Notes under the pieces: generated by a model
Database searches by the model: none
What the model was told of the DNA's origin: nothing
The model's input: the letters and a program-made list of their open reading frames with translations, nothing else
Part shown: positions 1 through 7,420 of the stretch, one piece after another
Numbering within the stretch: position 1 is the first letter of the stretch
Layout of the letters: each line of letters starts with the position of its first letter
Position numbers and translations under genes: made by a program
Source of the DNA: Anabaena sp. FACHB-1237
Lineage (GTDB): Bacteria > Cyanobacteriota > Cyanobacteriia > Cyanobacteriales > Nostocaceae
DNA: 64,000 nucleotides
NCBI RefSeq assembly: GCF_014696225.1
Contig: NZ_JACJPV010000014.1
Location: forward strand, 36,222-100,221
Direction of reading: 5' to 3'

Positions 1-90
1 CTGACGAGAACGTTCACTTCTGGCAAACCTATCAGGAAATATTTGATAAAAAACGGCGTGTTTAACCCAATCTGGTGTTTGAATTGTCAT
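1..90 (-). CDS. Glycoside hydrolase family 13 (alpha-amylase/neopullulanase-like), N-terminal fragment
   Basis: The reverse strand from the ATG at 90 reads 30 open codons to the window edge. The visible N-terminus contains [19 protein letters not shown]; the [11 protein letters not shown] core is the typical opening of GH13 alpha-amylase, cyclomaltodextrinase or neopullulanase catalytic domains, so a cytoplasmic alpha-glucan hydrolase is likely. Only the first 30 residues are present, so substrate and exact subfamily cannot be judged. The gene runs leftward, divergent from the SDR gene at 778. Confidence 0.7.
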   Translation of the reverse strand, partial: MTIQTPDWVKHAVFYQIFPDRFARSERSRQ

Positions 91-111
91 ACATTTTTAC
101 TCTATTCTTAT

Positions 112-204
112 TAGACATCTGGTGAAAATTAAATGTGCGTTGTTTAAAACCCTTCTAGAGACATTTTATATCAGGTCTCTACATTAATTCACACCAGATA
201 TCTA
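112..204. repeat. MITE-like repeat family G, copy 1
   Basis: About 93 bp bounded by TAGACATCTGGTG and its imperfect inverse CACCAGATATCTA. A second copy with the same left end lies at 33895-33986, and a degenerate piece occurs near 11741-11810. It sits just upstream of the GH13 start and may carry or displace its promoter (inference). Confidence 0.6.
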
Positions 205-777
205 TTGATCATATTACTAAATTGTGTCACTTGCTACTATTACTTAGGATTTTGCATTAAATTTTAGTATTTCTAAATATTTATTTCCGATGAAATTGAG
301 ATTAAATTTAGTTATATTAGTTACAAAAATATCATAATTGTGATCAAATCTATACATTTATTAACTATTGTTAAGAAAAACTTATCATTAGCAATCAGCT
401 TTCAGTGATCAGAAATCAGCTTTCAGCAGTCAGTAATCAATCTGTTAACCGTTAACCGTTAACTGTTAACAGTTAAGTGCTATATATTTTGTCCTAATTG
501 TCTGTTAAGAAATACTTATTAAAAAATGTTGTCATAACTTCATTTAACTGCTAATGTATGTAAATACGACAGCACTGGTAACTGCTCAAATTAAAGAGAG
601 GTTATAAAATAATGAGCTTTATCCATTCTGCCCATAGTCTTACTAATGATGAAAAACCTATCTATCCACAGCTGAAAACTGATTACTGATACCCGACCAA
701 ATTACAATCATGAATTGTCTTATCTGTTAATAGCAACAAAGAAAAACAGAAGACAGAGAATTTAGAGGTAAAAAGCG
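205..777. other. Non-coding region upstream of SDR
   Basis: No convincing gene. It contains heptamer tandem repeats of the GTTAACC type at about 444-475 and AT-rich DNA that should hold the SDR promoter. A 25-codon ORF at 612 was considered and not called. Confidence 0.5.
444..475. repeat. Heptanucleotide tandem repeat (STRR)
   Basis: Four to five consecutive GTTAACC/GTTAACT-like units. Short tandem heptamers of this kind are common between genes in heterocystous cyanobacteria. Confidence 0.7.
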
Positions 778-1572
778 ATGAATATTCAAGGAAAAGTTGC
801 TTTAATTACTGGTGCTTCTCGTGGAATTGGGCGGGCGATCGCCTTAGAATTAGCTAAACAAGGAATGCAAAGATTAATATTAATAGCACGCGATCGTCAA
901 AAATTAACCGAGGTTTCTCAAGAAATTGCGGCCTTGGGAGTAGAAACCACAATTATGGTTTTAGACCTGACTGATACAGTAAATGTCAACATAGCCATAG
1001 CCCAACTCTGGCGTAATTATGGACCAATTCATTTACTAGTAAATTGTGCTGGAGTTGCCCATCAAAATAGTTTTTTACAATCAAAAATTCCCCAATTACA
1101 AGAGGAATTATCTGTTAATTTGTTGGGAATGTACACTCTGACAAATTTGATAGCCCGTCGTATGGCTAGTCAAAAACAAGGGATCATTGTTAATGTTTCC
1201 AGTCTCATGGGAAAAGTGGCTGCCCCTACCATGGCCACCTATTCCGCGACAAAATTCGCCATTGTCGGTTTTACTCAAGCATTGCGTCAAGAACTGGCAG
1301 AACATAATATCCGTGTTATTGCTTTGCTACCTTCCCTTACAGATACGGACATGACAAAAAACCTCAAATTATTTCATGGCGTTATTGCTATGAATCCTGA
1401 ACAAGTCGCCCAGGCACTAGTGAGAGGAATACAAAATAACGTACCAGAGATTTTAGTAGGATGGCAGTCTCACTTAGCCGTATGGTGTCAACGTCTTGCT
1501 CCTTGGTTAATGGAAATGATCTTACACATTGCTAGACCAAAAAAATCAATTCCTCATACTGCTTCCGTGTAA
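778..1572 (+). CDS. Short-chain dehydrogenase/reductase (SDR) family protein
   Basis: A 264-residue classical SDR, probably an NAD(P)-dependent oxidoreductase or ketoacyl-reductase type enzyme. Seen: the nucleotide-binding TGASRGIG at residues 11-18, NCAG at 89-92, the catalytic Ser around 141-142, and YSATK with Tyr155 and Lys159. Length fits the family. The C-terminal 60 residues contain a hydrophobic, Trp-rich stretch that could touch the membrane. The start is supported by GAGG nine bases upstream. It lacks the RGSGR motif that marks the heterocyst-pattern protein HetN, so that name is not used. It converges on flv1 across a 233-bp gap. Substrate unknown. Confidence 0.85.
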   Translation: MNIQGKVALITGASRGIGRAIALELAKQGMQRLILIARDRQKLTEVSQEIAALGVETTIMVLDLTDTVNVNIAIAQLWRNYGPIHLLVNCAGVAHQNSFLQSKIPQLQEELSVNLLGMYTLTNLIARRMASQKQGIIVNVSSLMGKVAAPTMATYSATKFAIVGFTQALRQELAEHNIRVIALLPSLTDTDMTKNLKLFHGVIAMNPEQVAQALVRGIQNNVPEILVGWQSHLAVWCQRLAPWLMEMILHIARPKKSIPHTASV

Positions 1573-1668
1573 GCATTAGTTAATAAGGATGTTTTTATTG
1601 GTTTGGCTTCCACGCCCGCCCAGAACTAATAGCTAAAGTTTACTTTAGTAAACTAAGGATTTAAACAA

Positions 1669-1730
1669 TTACACCAGTTTCCGTTATTATGAGATACAGA
1701 TGTTAACGATAAAACCCTTGTAACAACAGG
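1669..1730. repeat. Partial copy of the 108-bp MITE family A
   Basis: Matches one half of family A (the CAGTTTCCGTTATTATGAG arm, then the conserved AAAACCCTTGTAACA core), but the other terminal arm is missing. A decayed or truncated copy between convergent genes. Confidence 0.6.
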
Positions 1731-1770
1731 AATTCATTCCCAGTCGGGCTTCTTGATCTCCTGACTGCTA

Positions 1771-1796
1771 TAGGGGCGAACAGCCGTTCGCCCCTA
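1771..1796. terminator. Perfect 11-bp hairpin between convergent SDR and flv1
   Basis: TAGGGGCGAAC and GTTCGCCCCTA form a perfect stem around an AGCC loop. It lies between the 3' ends of two converging genes, so a bidirectional terminator role is plausible. There is no clear T-tract on either side, and the sequence also resembles a dispersed cyanobacterial palindrome. Confidence 0.4.
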
Positions 1797-1805
1797 CAGC
1801 AGTCC

Positions 1806-3611
1806 TTAATAATGCGTCCCTGTTTTGCGATAGTTAATAGCTGTGATAGCATCGGGTTGTAATAACTTACCATTTTCTACAATGGCATATATTACCCAAT
1901 GATCACCACATTCCATTCGTTCATGTACAGTACATTCTAAATATGCCAGTGCGTCAGTAAGAATTATACAACCATTATCCGCTTCGGCTGTAGAGAAGTT
2001 AGCAAAGCGATTTTCTCCCGGAGCGAAGTTTTTGCGGAAATGCTTCATATACTCGGTGTGAATGCCCTCTGGAAGCACATTCAGCGCGAATTTACCGCCG
2101 GGGTAGAGTAAAGATTCTATGGCTCGATCTTTAGCGATCGCCATCGTAATTCCTGGGGGGTTGAACGTCGCTTGAGACACCCAACCTCCCATCATTCCCG
2201 TAGAAAAATCTCCCTGTTTAGCAGTAATAACACACACAGAACCAATAATGCGGCCTACCGCTTGTTCCATTGGTGTAGCTGCTTGTTGAGGTACTCGCAC
2301 TTTTCTAGCCTTCTTCAATGCTTGAGCAAAATCTGTACCCACTTCCTCACAGTATTTCAGCGCAACTCCATCAGGCTTAAACTTAACCTTTAAAGTCTCA
2401 AACCCAAAACGATAACCAGCATCTCTTAATTTACCTTCTACCAAATCTAACGCTTCACCACTCCAACCATAAGAACCAAATACTCCCACAGGTTTACTAT
2501 TATTGCCACTTGCTAAGACAATTCCTAACGCGGTATGAATAGGTGTGGGTGCGTGACCCCCTATAGTTGGTGTACCTATGATAAAACCATCGCAATTTTC
2601 TAACGTTTCACGAATTTCTTCAGGAGGTGCAAATTCACAATTAATAGATTTAACCGCTACTCCACCCTTTGTTAATCCTAAAGATATTGCTTGTGCTAAT
2701 GTAGCAGTATTACCATAGGCAGAAGCATACAATAAAGCGACAGATATTTCTCTGGACTTTTGAGCGTGACTCCATTCAGCGTAGGACTTAGTTAAATCTA
2801 GTAAACTATGACGTACTACTGGACCATGACCTACTGCATACATTCTCACATGAAAATCAGAGATTTTTTCTAAAGCAGTTTCTACATGGGTAGCATGGGA
2901 AGCCATTAAACAATTAAAGTAATAACGTTGATCCTCTTTGAAAGTTTCCCAATTTTCATCAAAGGCTTCATCACCACAAATATGAGCACCAAATAATTTA
3001 TCTGTGTAAAGAATTTGGGTTTTTTCATCATAAGTGCAAAGTGCTTCTGGCCAGCGAGGACTAGGAGTAGGAAAGAACTTTAAAATATGACCTTTTCCTA
3101 AGTCTAAAGTTTCCTTACCTCGCATAGTGAAAATTCTAATATCTTGGTTAGGAAAAGCTGCTTTTAAATTATTTGCACAGGGAAGAGAACAAACAAAAGT
3201 AATTTGGGGAGCAATTCCTAATAAGGCTTTTAATGTAGGAACACGATTAGGATTAAAATGTCCTAAAATGACATAATCTAACTGAGAAATAGGAATTGTT
3301 TGTTGTAAAGTTGGGAGATAAATTTCCGTAAAAGTTTCTGGTGGGGGATCGGTAATAGCAATTTTTTCCCCTGCTATTAAATAACTATTAGAAGTAGTTC
3401 CTCTGCAAAGTGCATATTCTATTTCAAACCGTAAACGCGACCAACTACGGGATCTTAAAACTTTAGTATTTGTAGCAATGGGGACTACTTGTACATCTCT
3501 TGGTTTGGAATTTATCATAGAATTGGAGGATGTTTGGGGTGCAGAGAAAACTTGAGAAAACCAATTTTTAGCTGATGTTACAGCGTGAGAAAATGAATCT
3601 GGAATTGGCAT
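1806..3611 (-). CDS. flv1: Flavodiiron protein Flv1-type (heterocyst Flv1B-like), diflavin flavoprotein
   Basis: A 601-residue cyanobacterial class C flavodiiron protein: metallo-beta-lactamase-like domain (about 55-290), flavodoxin domain (about 300-440, FMN), and a C-terminal flavin-reductase domain (about 450-600). Such proteins reduce O2 to water with NAD(P)H, usually as an Flv1/Flv3 partnership. The usual iron-ligand motif H-x-E-x-D-H is replaced by HFNPNR at residues 118-123, which is typical of Flv1-type subunits. It follows flv3 on the same strand after 240 bp, so co-expression is likely. Adjacent flv1-flv3 pairs correspond to the heterocyst-specific B pair in Anabaena (from memory). 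The B assignment is inference; family membership is firm. Confidence 0.88.
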   Translation of the reverse strand: MPIPDSFSHAVTSAKNWFSQVFSAPQTSSNSMINSKPRDVQVVPIATNTKVLRSRSWSRLRFEIEYALCRGTTSNSYLIAGEKIAITDPPPETFTEIYLPTLQQTIPISQLDYVILGHFNPNRVPTLKALLGIAPQITFVCSLPCANNLKAAFPNQDIRIFTMRGKETLDLGKGHILKFFPTPSPRWPEALCTYDEKTQILYTDKLFGAHICGDEAFDENWETFKEDQRYYFNCLMASHATHVETALEKISDFHVRMYAVGHGPVVRHSLLDLTKSYAEWSHAQKSREISVALLYASAYGNTATLAQAISLGLTKGGVAVKSINCEFAPPEEIRETLENCDGFIIGTPTIGGHAPTPIHTALGIVLASGNNSKPVGVFGSYGWSGEALDLVEGKLRDAGYRFGFETLKVKFKPDGVALKYCEEVGTDFAQALKKARKVRVPQQAATPMEQAVGRIIGSVCVITAKQGDFSTGMMGGWVSQATFNPPGITMAIAKDRAIESLLYPGGKFALNVLPEGIHTEYMKHFRKNFAPGENRFANFSTAEADNGCIILTDALAYLECTVHERMECGDHWVIYAIVENGKLLQPDAITAINYRKTGTHY

Positions 3612-3851
3612 GATAATTAATTATTAACTCTTGAAAAGAATTTAGTAATTTGAGGAGTCAGGAGATCAAGGAGTTAGGAGTTGTAAGAAAGAATTAAAAT
3701 AGTTTCACATCTGAGAAATAGGTTTTTGATAGTATTAGCTTTATTTAGAAAACCCTAATTAGGACTTTCTAAAAAATAAGTGCAGCAAACAAGAAACAGG
3801 GAGAAAACTCTTGATTCTGACTTCTTTATCTCCTGACTCCTCGATCTCCTG

Positions 3852-5570
3852 TTAATAGTAATTCCCTACTTTGCGATGACGCACTGCTGTAAGTCCATCT
3901 GGGTTGGATACCTTGCCATCTTCAACAACGCAGTATAAGATCCAATGATCGCTACATTCCATAGTTTTCACTACTTCACACTCTATGTAGGCTAACGCAT
4001 CTGTAAGGATAGGTGAGCCGTTTTTGGCAATTTGGGTTCTCACTCCTGTAAACCTATCTGTACCGGGTAATAAACGCTTGAGGAAATGCTTTTTCAGGTC
4101 TTGATAGTTACTTTCTTCTAAAACATTCAAAACAAACCTGTCCCCTAATTGCAACAAACTATCTATCCCTCTATCTTTAGCTATAGCAATAGTAAAACCT
4201 AATGGCTGTAAACTAGCTTGTACTACCCAAGAAGCGATCATTGCTCCATTAGTTTCACCTTTTTTAGCTGTAACTATATATAAACCATTGCTAAGTCTAC
4301 CTAATGCTTTCTCCATGTTTACATCAAGAGACTTAATTTGCTTAATATTCCGTTCTCTAATCAACAACTGTCCTAAATCATGACCTGCATCTTCACATAA
4401 TTTATAAGTATTTGCCGTGGGAGTTTCCTTAATACGAATTGCTGTAAATGCTTCCTTTATGCCTAAATCTATAAATTTACGTCTTAGGGTATCAATAGGT
4501 TCATCATCACCACCATAGCATTCAAATAAACCTACCACTTGTTTATTTTTAGCCACTGCTAATAAAGAACTAATGGCAGCTTGTGCTGTGGATGCACTGG
4601 TAGGAGACATACCTACAATTAAACCTGTGGCACGGCCTGCTAATTCTTGGATTTCTTGAATGTCTGCTGTATTCAAATCTAATACTTCTACACCCACACC
4701 AGCTTTTTGCAGCCCGTCCCCAATAGCATGAGCTAGATGATCACTAAAACCATAACCAAAAACATAGAATAATCCTACCGTAGTTTCTGATTTTGCCTGT
4801 TTTTGACTCCAATTATGATAACAATCTTTTAATACTTCTAAATGATGATAAAGTAAAGGACCATGACCATTAGCTATGATTTTAATATTTCCTAATTCGT
4901 TCATTTTTTTCATAGCATTTAATAATGAACGAGCATTTGGTCCCATTAAACAATCATAATAGAAACGAAAATCTGTCTCAATTGCTTCTAAATTTTCATC
5001 GAAAGTACGATCATCACAAAAGTGCATTCCGAAAGCATCACAAGTATAAATTACTTCTGTTTTTTTGTCGTAACTAAATATAGTATCAGGCCAATGTAAA
5101 TTAGGCGCACTGACAAATTCAATTTCGTGACCTTTACCAATATTTATGCGATCGCCACTTTTGACAATTCGTTTAGAAAAAGGTTCATGAACTAATCCTT
5201 CTAAAAACTGTAATGCTACTTTAGAAGCTAATACAGTGGCTCTAGGAGCTAATCTTAACACATCTTCCACTAAACCACTATGATCAGGTTCGGTATGACT
5301 AACAATGATATAATCAATAGATTTGAGATTAATTAAACCCTTGAGGGTATCTAAATAAAGTTGACGAAATTTCTGATGAGAAGTATCAATTAAAACTGTT
5401 TGTTCTCCTCTAATTAAATAAGAATTATAGGTTGTACCATTTTGCAAACCAAATTCAATATCAAAGCGATCGCGGTCCCAGTCCAGACAACGAATTGCTG
5501 TGGTATTAGGGGCAATTTCTACAGTTTGTATAGTTAACCGATGCTCGATATTTCCTGCGATCGTTACCAT
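3852..5570 (-). CDS. flv3: Flavodiiron protein Flv3-type (heterocyst Flv3B-like)
   Basis: A 572-residue class C flavodiiron protein with three domains: metallo-beta-lactamase-like diiron domain, flavodoxin, and C-terminal flavin reductase. The diiron motif SHTEPDH is intact (His92, Glu94, Asp96, His97), unlike its neighbour Flv1. Family members reduce O2 to water without releasing reactive oxygen; in heterocysts the B form protects nitrogenase. AGGA ten bases before the ATG supports the start. It is the first gene of the flv3-flv1 pair, and the 240-bp spacer contains inverted GGAGTCAGGAGATC-type heptamer repeats. Assignment to Flv3 rather than Flv1 rests on the intact ligands and the N-terminus. 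Confidence 0.88.
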   Translation of the reverse strand: MVTIAGNIEHRLTIQTVEIAPNTTAIRCLDWDRDRFDIEFGLQNGTTYNSYLIRGEQTVLIDTSHQKFRQLYLDTLKGLINLKSIDYIIVSHTEPDHSGLVEDVLRLAPRATVLASKVALQFLEGLVHEPFSKRIVKSGDRINIGKGHEIEFVSAPNLHWPDTIFSYDKKTEVIYTCDAFGMHFCDDRTFDENLEAIETDFRFYYDCLMGPNARSLLNAMKKMNELGNIKIIANGHGPLLYHHLEVLKDCYHNWSQKQAKSETTVGLFYVFGYGFSDHLAHAIGDGLQKAGVGVEVLDLNTADIQEIQELAGRATGLIVGMSPTSASTAQAAISSLLAVAKNKQVVGLFECYGGDDEPIDTLRRKFIDLGIKEAFTAIRIKETPTANTYKLCEDAGHDLGQLLIRERNIKQIKSLDVNMEKALGRLSNGLYIVTAKKGETNGAMIASWVVQASLQPLGFTIAIAKDRGIDSLLQLGDRFVLNVLEESNYQDLKKHFLKRLLPGTDRFTGVRTQIAKNGSPILTDALAYIECEVVKTMECSDHWILYCVVEDGKVSNPDGLTAVRHRKVGNYY

Positions 5571-5902
5571 TATTATACTTTCCTAGTCTCAAAATTAATA
5601 GTCGTTTATTCTGCTCCCATTTTCTCGATAAATCTTTAATAAAGCTGTAATTAATAATAGATTTATGAAACTAATATTTGTTGCTAATGATGCTATCTGC
5701 TATCAGTGGTCAACTATTAGCCAGATTGATATTAGTTACTTATTACCCAGGGAATAAATTCCTTATCTAAAAAGTCGGTTTTAAGGGACTGATTTTATCA
5801 CTACTTACTCCAGACTAATTGTAGGGGTTTAATATGTTAAACCCTTACTCACTCCTAATTATTAAAAAAATATAAAGAATATTTATTCACAACTTATTGA
5901 TC

Positions 5903-6007
5903 ATATTCTCAAGATTCTTGACAATATTCTCAATAATTCCTACGAGTTTTCAAGGGTTTCAGGCTCTTGACATTTAGCCCCTCTTTTTGTATGATTTTTA
6001 TAGTGTA
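5903..6007 (+). repeat. Direct repeat unit 1 carrying a promoter
   Basis: 105 bp matching 6137-6241 without gaps and with only about three mismatches; weaker similarity extends about 40 bp further left. The two units start 234 bp apart. This degree of conservation in AT-rich non-coding DNA suggests recent duplication or selection. Confidence 0.85.
5967..5995 (+). promoter_or_regulatory. Consensus-like sigma-70 promoter, copy 1
   Basis: TTGACA (5967-5972), 17-bp spacer, TATGAT (5990-5995). A perfect -35 box, optimal spacing and a near-consensus -10 box. Transcription would start near 6002 on the plus strand, where no ORF follows. Possible small weak hairpins follow at about 6003-6022 and 6070-6087. 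Confidence 0.7.
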
Positions 6008-6136
6008 AAATTTGAGCTTTACTATAACAATAATCTAAACAACATCGTATTCATAAATACCATCACAATACTGAATTAAGTATTTATCCATAATTATTAA
6101 AAAAACATAAAGAAATTTATTGAGAAAAAGTCGGGT

Positions 6137-6241
6137 ATATTCTCAAGATTCTTGACAATATTCTCAATAATCCCTACGAGTTTTCAAGGGTTTCAGACTC
6201 TTGACATTTAACCCCTCTTTTTGTATGATTTTTATAGTGTA
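6137..6241 (+). repeat. Direct repeat unit 2 carrying a promoter
   Basis: Second copy of the 5903-6007 unit. Downstream sequences of the two units diverge immediately after the expected transcription start, so the duplicated part is the promoter and upstream region. Confidence 0.85.
6201..6229 (+). promoter_or_regulatory. Consensus-like sigma-70 promoter, copy 2
   Basis: TTGACA (6201-6206), 17-bp spacer, TATGAT (6224-6229). The predicted start is near 6236 on the plus strand. About 80 bp downstream lies a perfect 22-bp palindrome (6315-6336). The next gene on the right is on the opposite strand, so any product would be non-coding or antisense to the 3' side of the metallo-hydrolase gene. Confidence 0.7.
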
Positions 6242-6366
6242 CAATGTGGAAGATATTATAATTTATTTTAACTATTTGTTGTAGGTAGTTATAAATACTT
6301 TGAAAATACTGAAGAAATAGTTTTTAAAAACTATTTACAAACTATTAAACAACTATTAAAAAATAG

Positions 6367-6470
6367 TAAGCTAATGTGCAGCACTCACTGTATAAATAAA
6401 AAACCTGAAGTTACAGTAGCACAAGCATCTTGCTTGTATTAATTATTCAAGTTAAAGGCACAACAGCTTA
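6367..6470. repeat. MITE-like family B, complete copy 1 (104 bp)
   Basis: Begins TAAGCTAATGTGC and ends GCACAACAGCTTA, imperfect inverse of each other (11 of 13). An identical-length copy lies at 36521-36624. The terminal TA on both sides is compatible with TA target duplication, as for IS630/Tc1-type elements (inference). Confidence 0.75.
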
Positions 6471-6547
6471 ATATGGCTGGAAATTAGCGATAGACCAAAA
6501 TAGTAAATATAGTAAATAAAAAGATATTTTGTAATTAATGATAGTAA

Positions 6548-7360
6548 TTAATAACTAACAACTGAAGGTTGATAACTAACCACAGATTCCAAAGCAGAAA
6601 ATTCAAAAATCTGGCCACGTTTCACAAACCCTAAAAAGCCATCTTTTTCAGCGTCAGGTAAAACTGTAGGTTGATAACCATAGAGCCACATTTTGTTTTT
6701 CAAAGAGTTAGGTAATTTAGTTAACTGTTTATAACTAGCATGAACTGGACTAGGATAAAGGGAGGTTTCGCAGTCATGAAAAATGAGGTCTGCTTCTTCA
6801 TAAAACCGTCTATTTTGATGTAGCACTAACTGGGTATCCGTCGTGAGAAATATTTTCACACCTTCCACTTCAAAAAATAAACCATAGGATGGCATAAGAT
6901 AATAACCACTATCAACATGAGTCACTGTCACTAATTGAAATTCTATTCCTTGCCAGAAAAAAGAACCTTCGTATTTAAGTTTTTCCATAGCGAAAAAGCT
7001 CTCCAATTCAGCAATTTCTCCACTGATAAATCTTAACCCCCCTGATAAGGTTCTATCCCATAAATCACTGGCAATATCTTTACTGGTATATAATCTTGGT
7101 CTTTGACAACGAGGGTCAAAAAATGTACTAAGGGCAATATATTCTAATCCACCCACATGATCAGCATGAAGATGACTAATATAAATATCTGTAATATCCA
7201 GATGGGAAAAACCCGCTTGATGTAGTGAAAACCTAATATCTGTACCGCAGTCAACCAGGAGTTTTTGGTTTTGTTCATTGACTATGAGAATATTGGACTG
7301 AAAGTTGTCAGTACCTACAGTAAACGCCGAACCAGAACCTAGGAAGATTAATTTTGTCAT
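6548..7360 (-). CDS. MBL-fold metallo-hydrolase (RNase Z / AtsA-like)
   Basis: A 270-residue metallo-beta-lactamase fold hydrolase. The N-terminal beta strand GSGSAF is followed by the zinc motif HLHADH at residues 63-68 (H63, H65, D67, H68), with later candidate ligands in THVDSG and TTDTQ. The layout resembles the RNase Z-like/arylsulfatase-like subgroup, but the substrate cannot be named. It is the third gene in a run with the DUF928 and cyclase genes, 60 bp after the cyclase stop, so it may be co-transcribed. The last residues contain a duplicated SVVSY motif, matched by a small direct repeat in the DNA, which suggests a recently altered C-terminus. Confidence 0.8.
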   Translation of the reverse strand: MTKLIFLGSGSAFTVGTDNFQSNILIVNEQNQKLLVDCGTDIRFSLHQAGFSHLDITDIYISHLHADHVGGLEYIALSTFFDPRCQRPRLYTSKDIASDLWDRTLSGGLRFISGEIAELESFFAMEKLKYEGSFFWQGIEFQLVTVTHVDSGYYLMPSYGLFFEVEGVKIFLTTDTQLVLHQNRRFYEEADLIFHDCETSLYPSPVHASYKQLTKLPNSLKNKMWLYGYQPTVLPDAEKDGFLGFVKRGQIFEFSALESVVSYQPSVVSY

Positions 7361-7420
7361 CTTTAATACTTGTTAATTGTTAATGTAGTAGCTATGATCT
7401 CTTAGCTATCAAATTTAGCT

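Larger units (their letters stand above)
5571..6547. other. Long non-coding gap with duplicated promoter unit, palindrome and MITE B
   Basis: 977 bp without a credible ORF. It holds the likely flv3 promoter on the left, a duplicated unit with consensus-like promoters (5862-6241), a perfect 22-bp AT-rich palindrome at 6315-6336, short AACTATT-type repeats, and a complete 104-bp family B element at 6367-6470. Confidence 0.7.

Noticed and set aside
612..689. 25-codon ORF after a GAGAGG motif
   Set aside because: It runs into a repeat-like CTGAAAACTGATTACTGA stretch, has no recognisable family, and such short ORFs occur by chance in AT-rich DNA.
778..1572. SDR gene as hetN
   Set aside because: It lacks the RGSGR motif and the hgl/heterocyst glycolipid gene context.
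5903..6241. NsiR1 tandem array
   Set aside because: No sequence match that I can recall and no hetF gene next to it; only the principle of repeated promoters is shared.
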